Assembly (NCBI GenBank): GCA_964640725.1
Contig: CAZXIJ010000022.1
Location: 1-64,000 of the forward strand
Reading direction: 5' to 3'
Length of the DNA stretch: 64,000 nt
Source of the DNA: CALHVX01 sp964640725
GTDB taxonomy: Bacteria > Pseudomonadota > Gammaproteobacteria > Pseudomonadales > Azotimanducaceae
In this document: one piece after another, positions 9,264 to 18,130 of the stretch
Numbering within the stretch: the stretch's first letter is position 1
How the letters are laid out: the number at the start of each line of letters is the position of its first letter
Position numbers and translations under genes: made by a program
The notes under the pieces: model-generated
Seen by the model: the letters and a program-made list of their open reading frames with translations, nothing else
The model's database searches: none
What the model was told of the DNA's origin: nothing

Positions 9264-10435
9264 CAGCGATCGGTGTCCCAGCTGCGACGCTGCGCCAGGC
9301 GCGCACTGCGACGATCCGCCCGGGCGGTGGCGCGGGCCACCTGCCGGGCTTCGTGACGGCGAAAGCGCGCGGCGCTGCGATCGGCGTTTTGGGTCAGGGC
9401 CAAGACGGCGGCCTGGCGACGCTTGGCGGTGCGAAAGCCCTGCAGCAGATCGATGCCGCTGGGACAGACGACATTGCAGTAGCCGCACTCGATGCAGGCA
9501 TCCAGCCCGGCGCTGGCCAGGCGCGCGATGGCGCTGTCGGGCTGTTGCGCCTCCGCAAGGGTCGGCGGCGTCCGCGGCAGCGTGCTGCTGGCGTGCCACA
9601 GCGCTTCCGGATCGATGCCCGCAGGGCAGGCGGGCGCGCAGCGGGCGCAGCCGATGCAGGGATCGTTGCGCGACGCGGCCAGGGGCGCGACGGCCAGGGT
9701 GGTGCGGTCCGTGCGTTCCTCGGCCTGGGCTTCGCGACCGGACCAGGGCCCGCCGCTGCGCAGGGGGGCGGCATCAGGCACGAGCGCCGCCAGCGGTTGC
9801 CCGAAGGCCTGCCAGCGCGTTTGCCCGGCCACGGTTACGGGCCGGCCGGTCATGACCTCGCCATGGGTGAGCGCTCGGCCTGCGGCCATCAGCGTGATGA
9901 CGTTCAACACGACGACGCCCTGGGTTGCGGGCGGGTTCGCCAGGTTTGCCAGCACGCAGCCGGCAGCTTGCAGCACCATCGGCTCCGCCCCGGCTGCCGG
10001 CGCGTCGGGCACGGCGAGCACGCGCAGCGGCGGCAGCGGTGGTGCTGCCTCGCGGGCAAGCTGATCCCAGCGGGCCTGCAGGGCCCCGGCTTGCGCTTTT
10101 GTGCGGTGACCGAGCACCAGGCACGGCGCCGCCACCTGCAGGGCTTGTGCGAGCCTTGCCAGGCCGAGCATGACCTCGTCACCGTGGTCCGCCAGCGCCA
10201 GCAAATCGCCGTCGATGCCAGGCTCGCAGGCGACGCCGTTGGCGAACAGGCGGATGCCGGGCGTGGCGCTGGATTGCGTCTCCTGCCAGCGCCAGGCGGC
10301 CGTCAGCTTGCGCGCGGTGGGGTAGCCGCCGCCGCCCATGCCCGTAACCTCAGCCGCTGTCAGCCGGTCCGCGACGGCGCCCAACGGCGCCGTGACCGGG
10401 AGCGGCTCGAAGCGCGGCTCGCTGAAGACCCTCAC
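9263..10435 (-). CDS. rsxC: Rnf/Rsx electron transport complex subunit C, N-terminally short
   Basis: Peripheral NADH-side Fe-S subunit of Rnf, 390 residues. The NADH/FMN-binding core begins at GMGGGGYPTARKL (about residue 32) and is followed by NGVACEPG. Two 4Fe-4S clusters are visible as CIGCARCAPACP and CIECGYCNVVCP. The GTG start at 10435 overlaps the rsxB stop as GTGA. The roughly 100-130-residue RnfC N-terminal barrel domain, usually opening with GG(I/V)HPPE, is absent and there is no room for it between rsxB and the core. The C-terminal repeats seen in enteric RsxC are also absent. Confidence 0.92.
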   Translation of the reverse strand: MRVFSEPRFEPLPVTAPLGAVADRLTAAEVTGMGGGGYPTARKLTAAWRWQETQSSATPGIRLFANGVACEPGIDGDLLALADHGDEVMLGLARLAQALQVAAPCLVLGHRTKAQAGALQARWDQLAREAAPPLPPLRVLAVPDAPAAGAEPMVLQAAGCVLANLANPPATQGVVVLNVITLMAAGRALTHGEVMTGRPVTVAGQTRWQAFGQPLAALVPDAAPLRSGGPWSGREAQAEERTDRTTLAVAPLAASRNDPCIGCARCAPACPAGIDPEALWHASSTLPRTPPTLAEAQQPDSAIARLASAGLDACIECGYCNVVCPSGIDLLQGFRTAKRRQAAVLALTQNADRSAARFRRHEARQVARATARADRRSARLAQRRSWDTDR

Positions 10436-10953
10436 GAAGCGGCGTCCGGGCCGGGCTGGACGGGGTGTATGGCGCTGGCGGGCACCAGGTCGATACAGTC
10501 CACCGGGCAGGGCGCGATGCACAGCTCGCAGCCCGTGCACTCCTGTGCAATCACCGTGTGCATCTGCCCCGGCGCGCCGATGATGGCGTCGACCGGGCAG
10601 GCCGGGATGCATAGAAAGCAGCCGATACAGCGGGACTCATCGATCAGCGCCAGCATGGGCGGGCCCTCTGGCGCGGGCAGGGGCGCGTCCTCCCGACCGA
10701 GCAGGTTAGCCAGGTGCACGGCGGTGGCGGGGCCACCGGGCGGGCACAGGTTGGTTGCGGCCCCGTCGCGCACCAGCGCTTGTGCGTAGGGGCGGCAGCC
10801 CGGATAGCCGCACTGCGCGCACTGCGTTTGCGGCAGCACGTCGTTGATCCTGTCGACCAGCGGGTCGTCGTCCGCCGGCCAGCGCCGCTGGGCCCAGTAG
10901 AGCAGCCCGTAGCTTGCCAGCACGAGGGCCAGGAGCAGGCCGATGGCGCTCAT
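10432..10953 (-). CDS. rsxB: Rnf/Rsx electron transport complex subunit B
   Basis: Ferredoxin-like subunit, 173 residues. An N-terminal membrane helix (residues 2-20) precedes a 4Fe-4S domain with CAQCGYPGC. Two ferredoxin clusters follow as CIGCFLCIPACPVDAI and CTGCELCIAPCPVDCI. Start and stop overlap rsxA (ATGA) and rsxC (GTGA). All cluster ligands are present, so the electron path from RsxC should be intact. Confidence 0.95.
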   Translation of the reverse strand: MSAIGLLLALVLASYGLLYWAQRRWPADDDPLVDRINDVLPQTQCAQCGYPGCRPYAQALVRDGAATNLCPPGGPATAVHLANLLGREDAPLPAPEGPPMLALIDESRCIGCFLCIPACPVDAIIGAPGQMHTVIAQECTGCELCIAPCPVDCIDLVPASAIHPVQPGPDAAS

Positions 10954-11528
10954 TGACCGAAGCCTGCGAAGCCCATAAAGGCCATGGACAGCAGCCCGGC
11001 CGTCAGCAGGGTGACCGGCGTGCCGCGGAAGGCGTGCGGCACCTGGTCGTCGTTGAGCCGCTCGCGCAGGGCCGCGAACATCACCATGACCAGCACGAAG
11101 CCGAGCGCCGCGCCCATCGCCAGGAACAGGGTTTGCGACAGCGACAGCGCGTCCCGCACCGCGATCAGGGCGACGCCGAGCACGGCGCAGTTGGTGGTGA
11201 TGAGCGGCAAGTAAAGCCCGAGCACCCGATGCAGGAGCGGGCTCATGCCGCGCAGGAACAGCTCCGTCAGCTGGACCGTGGCCGCGATGGTGACGATGAA
11301 GCTGACAATGTCGAGGTACTGCAGGCCCAGGGGCACCAGCACGCCGTGGTAGAGCAGGTGGCTGAGCAGCGCCGCCAGCGTCAGCACGAAGGTCGTGGCA
11401 AGGCTGGTGGCGACGGCTGTTTCGCTGCGCGCCGTGACGCCCATGAACGGGCACAGGCCCAGGAACTGGGCCAGCACAAAGTTGCTCACCAGCAGGGCAC
11501 CGATCAGGAGGCTGAACAGCTCTGCCAT
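10950..11528 (-). CDS. rsxA: Rnf/Rsx electron transport complex subunit A
   Basis: Integral membrane subunit paired with RsxE, 192 residues with about six helices. Landmarks are SNFVLAQFLGLCPFMGV near the N-terminus and PLITTNCAVLG in the middle, each with the Cys thought to bind the intramembrane Fe-S cluster. It is the first gene of the rsx cluster and starts 14 bp after the metG stop, so it may be co-transcribed with metG. Confidence 0.95.
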   Translation of the reverse strand: MAELFSLLIGALLVSNFVLAQFLGLCPFMGVTARSETAVATSLATTFVLTLAALLSHLLYHGVLVPLGLQYLDIVSFIVTIAATVQLTELFLRGMSPLLHRVLGLYLPLITTNCAVLGVALIAVRDALSLSQTLFLAMGAALGFVLVMVMFAALRERLNDDQVPHAFRGTPVTLLTAGLLSMAFMGFAGFGQ

Positions 11529-11542
11529 GCCAGCGCCTCGCG

Positions 11543-13600
11543 TCAGCTCACGATCATGCCCGGCGCGGCGCCGCTGTCCGGGCTGAGCAGGAAGATGCCC
11601 TCGGCACCTTCGCCGGCGGCCAGCACCATGCCTTCGGAGACCCCAAACTTCATCTTGCGCGGCGCCAGGTTCGCGACCAGCACCGTCAGCCGGCCGACCA
11701 GATCTTCTGGCGCGTAGGCGCTCTTGATGCCGGAGAACACCTGCCGCTCGCCCAGCGCGCCCACGTCCAGGGTCAGCTGCAGCAGCTTGTCGGCGCCCTC
11801 GACATGGTTGGCCGCCGTCACCCGCGCGACGCGCAGCTCGATCTTGCCGAAGGTGCCGATGTCGATGGTGTTGTCTTCGGCGTTGTCCTGGGCGTTGCCG
11901 GCCTGCTTGGCCTTGGCAACGCCGTCGCTGCGGTTGCCGGCAGGCTGTCCGGCCGCCGCGTCTTCCCGGGACGCGTCGACCAGCTTGTCGAGCTGCTTTC
12001 GCTCCAGGCGGGTCATGAGCGGCTTGAAGGCATTGATCTCCCGGTCCAGCAACGGCGCTGCCAGATCTGCCCAGCGCAGGGGTCCGGCATTCAGGAACTG
12101 CTCGGCGTCGGCGGCCATGGCAGGCACAACTGGCTTCAGGTAAATCATGAGGACCCGGAACAGGTTCAGGCCCATGGTGCACACGTCCTGCACAGCGTCG
12201 CGCTGGGCGGGATCTTTCATCATGGCCCAGGGCGCGCGATCGGCGATGTACTGGTTGGCCCGATCGGCCAGGGCGCTGACCTCGCGCATGGCGCGAGCCG
12301 TGTCGCCGGCCTCGTACAGATCAGCGATGCGCTCCGCCGGTTCTGTCAGCGCCGCGTAGAGGTCCGGCTCCGGCAGGGCCGTGCTCAACCGCCCGTCGAA
12401 CTGCTTGCTCACGAAGCCCGCGCAGCGGCTGGCGATGTTGACGACCTTGCCGACCAGGTCGCTGTTGACCCGGGACACGAAGTCATCGAGGTTGATGTCG
12501 ATGTCGTCCACGGTGCCGTTCAGCTTGGTGGCGTAGTAGTAGCGCAGGTACTCGGGCTTCAGGTGCGCGAGGTAGGTGCTGGCGTTGATGAAGGTGCCGC
12601 GGCTCTTGGACATCTTGGCGCCGTCGACCGTGACGAAGCCGTGCGCGTGAACCCGGGTCGGCTTCCGGAAGCCGGCGCCGTCCAGCACCGCCGGCCAGAA
12701 CAGCGCGTGGAAGTTGACGATGTCCTTGCCGATAAAGTGATGCACCTCGGCATCGGAGTCGGCCGCCCAGTAGTCGTCGAAGGTGCGCTCGTTGCCCTGA
12801 TCCAGAAACTGCTGGAGGCTCGCCATGTAGCCGATCGGCGCGTCCATCCACACGTAGAAGTACTTGTCGTCCGTGCCCGGAATGCGAAAACCGAAGTAGG
12901 GCGCATCGCGGGAGATATCCCAGGGCTTGAGCCCGGCGTCCAGCCACTCGGCCAGCTTGTTGGCGACTTCTTTCTGCACGGCGCCGGAACTGGTCCAGGC
13001 CTTCAGCATGTCGGTGTACTGCGGCAGGTCAAAGAAATAGTGCGTCGAGGCCTTGCGGGTGGGCGTTGCGCCCGACAGCAGGGATTTGGGGTTTTTGAGC
13101 TCGAGGGCGTCGTAGGTGGCGCCACAGGCCTCGCAGTTGTCGCCGTACTGGTCTTCCGTGCCGCAGTTCGGGCAGGCGCCCTTGACGAAGCGGTCTGCCA
13201 GGAACAGGCCCCGCTCCGGGTCGAACAGTTGCTCCACCTCTTTTGTGAAGATCAGGTCCCGGGCCTGCAGCCGGCCGTAGATCAGCTCTGCGTAGTGGCG
13301 GTTTTCGTCCGAGTGGGTGGAGTAGTAGTTGTCGTGGCCGACCAGGAAGCCTTCGAAGTCCGCGGCGTGGGACTGGCGTACCTGCTCGATCAGCACCTCT
13401 GGCTCCAGCTGCTCCTGCTCAGCTTTGAGCATCGTCGCCGTGCCGTGCGTGTCGTCTGCGCACACGTACAGGCAGTCGTGGCCGCGCAGGCGCTGAAAGC
13501 GCACCCAGATGTCGGTCTGAATGTGTTCCAGCAAGTGCCCCAGGTGAATATCGCCGTTGGCGTTGGGCAAGGCGCTGGTGACCAGAATACGGCGGCTCAT
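11543..13600 (-). CDS. metG: methionyl-tRNA synthetase
   Basis: Charges tRNA-Met. The 685 residues contain the HIGH-type motif HLGH at residues 19-22, the KMSKS motif starting at K329, and a zinc knuckle CPNCG/CEACG near residues 143-160. A C-terminal tRNA-binding OB fold of about 100 residues (GKIELRVARV to the end) makes it the long, dimeric E. coli type. It is divergent from mrp, the common gammaproteobacterial arrangement. Confidence 0.97.
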   Translation of the reverse strand: MSRRILVTSALPNANGDIHLGHLLEHIQTDIWVRFQRLRGHDCLYVCADDTHGTATMLKAEQEQLEPEVLIEQVRQSHAADFEGFLVGHDNYYSTHSDENRHYAELIYGRLQARDLIFTKEVEQLFDPERGLFLADRFVKGACPNCGTEDQYGDNCEACGATYDALELKNPKSLLSGATPTRKASTHYFFDLPQYTDMLKAWTSSGAVQKEVANKLAEWLDAGLKPWDISRDAPYFGFRIPGTDDKYFYVWMDAPIGYMASLQQFLDQGNERTFDDYWAADSDAEVHHFIGKDIVNFHALFWPAVLDGAGFRKPTRVHAHGFVTVDGAKMSKSRGTFINASTYLAHLKPEYLRYYYATKLNGTVDDIDINLDDFVSRVNSDLVGKVVNIASRCAGFVSKQFDGRLSTALPEPDLYAALTEPAERIADLYEAGDTARAMREVSALADRANQYIADRAPWAMMKDPAQRDAVQDVCTMGLNLFRVLMIYLKPVVPAMAADAEQFLNAGPLRWADLAAPLLDREINAFKPLMTRLERKQLDKLVDASREDAAAGQPAGNRSDGVAKAKQAGNAQDNAEDNTIDIGTFGKIELRVARVTAANHVEGADKLLQLTLDVGALGERQVFSGIKSAYAPEDLVGRLTVLVANLAPRKMKFGVSEGMVLAAGEGAEGIFLLSPDSGAAPGMIVS

Positions 13601-13673
13601 GGGGGCAATCCGGGCGGTGAGTGGGGGACATTGAACGGGGCGCGATCATACCCCAGAGCCCGCCCGGCGTGCC

Positions 13674-13679
13674 TATAAT
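13674..13679 (+). promoter_or_regulatory. -10 box of the mrp promoter
   Basis: A perfect TATAAT lies 34 bp before the GTG start of mrp; no good -35 is seen at the right distance. The box overlaps the in-frame ATG at 13678, which argues against that ATG being the start. Transcription would begin near 13686 and leave a leader of about 28 nt with AGGAG at 13698-13702. Confidence 0.5.
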
Positions 13680-13713
13680 GCGCGCCCCTTTCGGCGCAGG
13701 AGCCGCGCGCCCC

Positions 13714-14736
13714 GTGAACATCGATGCCTTTCCGGATCCGTATCTCGAACAGCCCTGGGGCGAGCTGGGCGTGCGCCCGAAGATCTCCGGGAACGACGTG
13801 AGCGTCACCCTGGGCTATCCGGCCGCGCACTACCGCGCCGAGCTGGCGTCCCGGCTGGCGGCCTTTCTGGGCGTTGCCGAGATCAATCTCGAGCTGCGCT
13901 TCTCCGTGCCGCCGGCCCGGGGCTTTGACGGCGCCGCCCATGTCATCGCCGTCGCGTCGGGCAAGGGCGGCGTCGGCAAGTCCACCACGGCGGTCAACCT
14001 GGCCCTGGCGCTGGCGGCAGAAGGCGCCAAGGTCGGGCTGCTGGACGCCGACATCTACGGGCCCAGCCAGGGCATGATGCTCGGCGTGCCGGAAGGCCAG
14101 CGCCCGGAGATTCGCGACGAGAAGGCCTTTGTGCCGCTGCCCGCGCACGGCCTGCAGACCATGTCCATGAGCTACCTGACCGGTGAGCGCACGCCCATGG
14201 TCTGGCGCGGGCCCATGGCCAGCGGCGCCCTGCAGCAGATGCTCAAGCAAACGCTGTGGCGCGGCCTGGACTACCTGATCGTTGACATGCCGCCGGGCAC
14301 CGGCGACATCCAGCTGACCCTGTCACAGCAGGCACCGATCAGCGGCGCAGTCATCGTGACCACGCCCCAGGACATCGCGCTGCTGGACGCCAAAAAGGGC
14401 ATCGAGATGTTCGACAAGGTCGAGGTGCCCACCCTGGGCATCGTCGAGAACATGAGCTACCACCGCTGCCCCGAGTGCGGCCATACCAGCCATCCCTTTG
14501 GCAGCGGCGGCGGCGCGGCCGTGGCCCGGGACTACCAGGCGCCGCTGATCGGCGCGCTGCCCCTGGCGCTGTCGATCCGGGAACAGGCCGACAGCGGCAC
14601 GCCCACGGTTGTCGCCGAGCCCGACGGCGAGGCGGCCGGGATCTATCGCGATGCAGCGCGGCATCTGGCCGCCCGGCTCTGGGCCCTCGGCCAGCACAAG
14701 GCGGCAGCGCCAACCATCAGCATGAGCGACGACTAG
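13714..14736 (+). CDS. apbC: iron-sulfur cluster carrier ATPase Mrp/ApbC
   Basis: P-loop ATPase that binds and transfers Fe-S clusters. The 340 residues contain the deviant Walker A GKGGVGKST at residues 83-91, the switch D-A-D-I-Y-G-P-S-Q, DMPPGTGD and a CPECG cluster-binding pair near residue 252. The GTG at 13714 is chosen over the ATGs at 13621 and 13678 because the TATAAT box overlaps the latter and an AGGAG site fits the GTG. Like other short Mrps, it has a compact N-terminal MIP18-like domain of about 70 residues. Confidence 0.93.
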   Translation: MNIDAFPDPYLEQPWGELGVRPKISGNDVSVTLGYPAAHYRAELASRLAAFLGVAEINLELRFSVPPARGFDGAAHVIAVASGKGGVGKSTTAVNLALALAAEGAKVGLLDADIYGPSQGMMLGVPEGQRPEIRDEKAFVPLPAHGLQTMSMSYLTGERTPMVWRGPMASGALQQMLKQTLWRGLDYLIVDMPPGTGDIQLTLSQQAPISGAVIVTTPQDIALLDAKKGIEMFDKVEVPTLGIVENMSYHRCPECGHTSHPFGSGGGAAVARDYQAPLIGALPLALSIREQADSGTPTVVAEPDGEAAGIYRDAARHLAARLWALGQHKAAAPTISMSDD

Positions 14737-14761
14737 CCGCGCTCAGGCAAGGAGACCTTTC

Positions 14762-15325
14762 GTGACCATCAAATCAGACCGCTGGATTCGCAGACAGGCC
14801 GAGCAGGGCATGATCGAGCCCTACGAAGCGGGCCAGGTGCGCCGCCGGGGCAACGACAAGCTGATCAGCTACGGCACGTCGAGCTACGGCTACGACGTGC
14901 GCTGTCAGCCCCAGTTCAAGGTGTTTACGAATATTCACAGCGCGACGGTGGATCCCAAAGACTTTGACGACCGCAGCTTTGTCGACATCGAAAACGACGT
15001 GTGCGTGATTCCGCCGAATTCCTTTGCGCTCGCGAGCACCGTGGAGTACTTCCGGATTCCGGAAGACGTGCTGGTGATCTGCCTGGGCAAGAGCACCTAC
15101 GCGCGCTGCGGCATCATCGTCAACGTCACGCCGCTGGAGCCGGAGTGGGAAGGGCACGTCACCCTGGAGTTTTCGAACACGACGAGCCTGCCGGCCAAGA
15201 TCTACGCCAACGAGGGCGTGGCGCAGATGCTGTTCTTTCAGTCGGACGAGCGCTGCGAGGTCACCTACAAGGACCGCGGCGGCAAATATCAGGGCCAGCG
15301 GGGCGTCACGCTGCCGCGTCCCTAG
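14762..15325 (+). CDS. dcd: dCTP deaminase
   Basis: Converts dCTP to dUTP for thymidylate synthesis. The 187 residues contain ISYGTSSYGYDVRC, LGKSTYARCGI, the catalytic-glutamate region TPLEPEWEGHVTLE and the C-terminal GKYQGQRGVTLPR lid. The GTG start has AAGGAG just upstream. It follows apbC by 25 bp on the same strand and converges on purM. Confidence 0.96.
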   Translation: MTIKSDRWIRRQAEQGMIEPYEAGQVRRRGNDKLISYGTSSYGYDVRCQPQFKVFTNIHSATVDPKDFDDRSFVDIENDVCVIPPNSFALASTVEYFRIPEDVLVICLGKSTYARCGIIVNVTPLEPEWEGHVTLEFSNTTSLPAKIYANEGVAQMLFFQSDERCEVTYKDRGGKYQGQRGVTLPRP

Positions 15326-15339
15326 CTCGGGTCTGTTGG

Positions 15340-16359
15340 CTAGCGGAACACCACCGCCGGGCCGTCGCTCCGGGCGATGACCTCGCCAATGCGCAGGGGC
15401 GTCTCGCCCTGCTCGCGCAGAATCGCCATGGCGCTGTCGGCCTGGTCCGCCGGCACGCACAGCACGAAACCGATGCCGCAGTTGAAGGTGCGCAGCATCT
15501 CTTCTTCGGCAACGTTGCCGGCCTGCTGCAGCCAGGCGAACACCTCCGGCCACTGCCAGCTGTCGCGATCGATCGCCGCGGCCAGCGTCTCGCCGGGCAA
15601 CATACGCGGCAGGTTTTCCTGAAAGCCGCCGCCGGTGATGTGCACCATGCCGTGCACGGCCATGCCGCTGCGCAGCGCTGCGAGCACGCTGCGCACGTAA
15701 ATGCGCGTCGGCTCCAGCAGGGCGTCGAGCAGCTTGTTGCCGGGGGCTTCCTGCTGCGCCGCGAGGATCGCGCGGATCAGGCTGTAGCCGTTGGAGTGGG
15801 GGCCGCTGCTGGGCAGGGCCAGGAGCTGGTCGCCGGCCTTGATCTGCTGCCCGTCGATGATTTTGGCGCGCTCCACTACGGCGACGCAAAAGCCGGCCAA
15901 GTCGTAGTCCCCGGCGCCGTAGTGCCCGGGCATCTCGGCGGTCTCGCCGCCGGCCAGCGCGCAGCCCGCCAGCGTGCAGCCATCGGCGATGCTGCGAATC
16001 ACGCGCTCGGCGACATCCACGTCGAGCGCGCCGGTGGCGTAGTAGTCCAGGAACAGCAGGGGCTCGGCCCCGGTTACGAGCACGTCGTTGACGCACATGG
16101 CGACCAGGTCCTGGCCGATGGTGTCGTGGCGGTTGTGGTCGATCGCGAGCCGCAGCTTGGTGCCGACGCCGTCCGTACCGGTCACCAGAATGGGTTCCTG
16201 GAGCCCGGAAGGCAGGGCCGTCAGGGCCGCAAAGCCGCCCAGGCCGGACAACATCTCGGGGCGGCGGGTGGCCGCGGTGGCGTCGCGGATCCGCGAGACC
16301 AGTTCGTTACCGGCGTCGATGTCGACGCCGGCGTCGCGGTAAGTGATCTGCTTGCTCAT
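15340..16359 (-). CDS. purM: phosphoribosylformylglycinamidine cyclo-ligase (AIR synthetase)
   Basis: ATP-dependent ring closure of FGAM to AIR in purine synthesis. The 339 residues open YRDAGVDIDAGN and contain GTDGVGTKL, MCVNDVLVTGAEPLLFLDYYATG, GGETAEMPG and HITGGGFQENLPR, all diagnostic for PurM. It is divergent from the DUF2066 gene, as in many gammaproteobacteria, but the usual downstream neighbour purN is not present here. Confidence 0.97.
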   Translation of the reverse strand: MSKQITYRDAGVDIDAGNELVSRIRDATAATRRPEMLSGLGGFAALTALPSGLQEPILVTGTDGVGTKLRLAIDHNRHDTIGQDLVAMCVNDVLVTGAEPLLFLDYYATGALDVDVAERVIRSIADGCTLAGCALAGGETAEMPGHYGAGDYDLAGFCVAVVERAKIIDGQQIKAGDQLLALPSSGPHSNGYSLIRAILAAQQEAPGNKLLDALLEPTRIYVRSVLAALRSGMAVHGMVHITGGGFQENLPRMLPGETLAAAIDRDSWQWPEVFAWLQQAGNVAEEEMLRTFNCGIGFVLCVPADQADSAMAILREQGETPLRIGEVIARSDGPAVVFR

Positions 16360-16436
16360 CGTTGCCCGGCACGCGAAGGGGCGCGAGTCTAGCAGACCTG
16401 TGCGGGGCTTCCCGCGTTTCCGGTAAACTCGCCGCC

Positions 16437-17543
16437 ATGAAAAAACTGCACGACATGCCTGGCCGTCTGGCCCTGTTTTTGCTGGGCCTTGGCCTGGCGC
16501 TGAGCGCCGCCACGGCCCGGTCCGAGGTGGTCGAGTGGCTCTATCAGGTCACAGTGCCGGTGGCCGATCAGAGCCCGGCGGCCCAGAGCGAAGCGTCCAG
16601 CGCCGCGCTGGCGGAAGTGCTGGTGCGGGTCAGCGGCGTCGCGCCGCTGCCGGAGTCGGCGGCGCTGGCCGGCGCCCTGCGCGCGCCAGAGCGCTACTAC
16701 AGCCAATTCCGCTACGTGGCGCCCACGCCCGAGGCGCCGGAGTTGAAAGCGCGTTTCGACTTCGCCTCCGGGGTCATTCTGGACCTCGCCAAGCAACTGC
16801 AGCTGCCGGTCTGGTGGGCCAACCGGCCCCGGGTGGTGCCCTGGGTGCTGGTGCGCGATGGGGCCGAGCGCGTGGTCACGGCCAACCTTGAAGACCCCTT
16901 TGCCGCAGCGCTGGCGGATCGGGCGCGGCAGCGCGGCGTGCCCATGCAGCTGCCACAGGCGGACGAGCAGGGCGAAGCACCGGTGCCGGTAAGCAGCATC
17001 GCCCGGAACGATCAGGCCGCGTTGACCCTGGCCTCCGGCGCTTACGACGGTGAGGCCCTGGTGGTTGCCCAGGTCACGCGCCGCGGCGGCCGGTTGCTGG
17101 CCCGGGGCAGCCTGATGCTGGATGGCGAGGCCATTGGCTTCCAGACCGCGGCGGTCGATCTGGCGGGGCTCGGCGCCGCCACGGCAGACGCGATCGCCGA
17201 AGAGCTGGCGGCCCGGTTTGCGGCCCGGGGCGGCGGCGGGCTGCTGGCGCTACGGCTGCACGGCGTCACCAATCCGACCGACTACGCGGTGGTGCTCGGC
17301 TACCTGCGCGGCCTTGAGTTTATCGACCGGATATCTCTGGATGCGCTCAGCGGGTCCGTGTTGTCCCTGTCCGTCGCCTCCCAGGCCGGTGCGGACCGGT
17401 TCCTGCAGCTGCTGACCGTTGACGGCATGCTGGCGCCCCTGGCTCTGGATCCCGTGCGGCAGGGGCCGGGTACCCTGGCGCCGCCGCCGGTACTTGCCGG
17501 CCCGGCGCTCGACCTGCGTTACCTGGGTGCCGCGATTCCGTGA
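16437..17543 (+). CDS. DUF2066 family exported protein
   Basis: A 368-residue protein with a signal peptide (residues 1-28, ending ATARS). The rest matches my recollection of DUF2066 proteins that lie divergent from purM and upstream of hda in pseudomonads: VVEWLYQVTVPVADQS followed by ALAEVLVRVSG, RYYSQFRY and a C-terminal repeat-like half. Function is unknown. The ATG at 16437 immediately precedes the signal peptide. A TAAACT box at 16424-16429 lies so close that the transcript could be nearly leaderless. The gene is translationally coupled (GTGA) to the following gene. Confidence 0.8.
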   Translation: MKKLHDMPGRLALFLLGLGLALSAATARSEVVEWLYQVTVPVADQSPAAQSEASSAALAEVLVRVSGVAPLPESAALAGALRAPERYYSQFRYVAPTPEAPELKARFDFASGVILDLAKQLQLPVWWANRPRVVPWVLVRDGAERVVTANLEDPFAAALADRARQRGVPMQLPQADEQGEAPVPVSSIARNDQAALTLASGAYDGEALVVAQVTRRGGRLLARGSLMLDGEAIGFQTAAVDLAGLGAATADAIAEELAARFAARGGGGLLALRLHGVTNPTDYAVVLGYLRGLEFIDRISLDALSGSVLSLSVASQAGADRFLQLLTVDGMLAPLALDPVRQGPGTLAPPPVLAGPALDLRYLGAAIP

Positions 17544-18130
17544 GCTGGCTGCCCAATGCCATTTCGCTGCTGCGTTTGTTGCTGGTGATTCCCACCGCGG
17601 TGCTGCTGTCCCGGGCCGAGTACGGCACCGCGCTGGTATTGATGATTGTGGCCGGCATCAGCGACGGGCTCGACGGCTATCTGGCCCGGCGCTACGACTG
17701 GTTCAGCCGCTTTGGCGCCATCATCGACCCGCTGGCCGACAAGTTCCTGGTAATGACGATGGTGGTGGTGTTTGCGATCCAATCGCTGATTCCGCTGTGG
17801 CTGCTCGCCATCATCATCGGGCGCGACGTCATCATCGTCGCAGGCGGCGTGCTCTACCGGGTGTTGTTCGGGCCCTTCGAGATGGCGCCCAGCCTGCTGA
17901 GCAAGGCCAACACGGCAGCGCAGATGCTGGCGCTGATCATGATCATGATCTCCCTGTGCAACTTCGGAGACCTGAGCCTGTTCTGCCGCCAGGTCATGTG
18001 GCCCTGGGGGCTTTGGATTCTCGCGGCGCTCGGTCTGCTTTCGGGCCTGCACTACGTGGCCACCTGGGGCTACCGGGCGTCCGTGCACCAGCGTCGCCGG
18101 GCCCGGCAAAGCCACGGGGCGGCGTCCTGA
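17540..18130 (+). CDS. CDP-alcohol phosphatidyltransferase family membrane protein
   Basis: A 196-residue polytopic membrane enzyme that transfers a phosphatidyl group from CDP-diacylglycerol, or an equivalent, to an alcohol. The complete motif D-x2-D-G-x2-A-R-x8-G-x3-D-x3-D is visible in DGLDGYLARR and FGAIIDPLADK (residues about 42-67). About five hydrophobic segments. The acceptor (glycerol phosphate versus another alcohol) cannot be decided from sequence. Its location between the DUF2066 gene and hda is the usual gammaproteobacterial order. It starts inside the upstream stop codon (GTGA). Confidence 0.86.
   Translation: MSWLPNAISLLRLLLVIPTAVLLSRAEYGTALVLMIVAGISDGLDGYLARRYDWFSRFGAIIDPLADKFLVMTMVVVFAIQSLIPLWLLAIIIGRDVIIVAGGVLYRVLFGPFEMAPSLLSKANTAAQMLALIMIMISLCNFGDLSLFCRQVMWPWGLWILAALGLLSGLHYVATWGYRASVHQRRRARQSHGAAS

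Noticed and set aside
11804..13678. A 624-residue plus-strand open frame
   Set aside because: Antisense to metG; composition is an artefact of high GC and no domain can be recognised.
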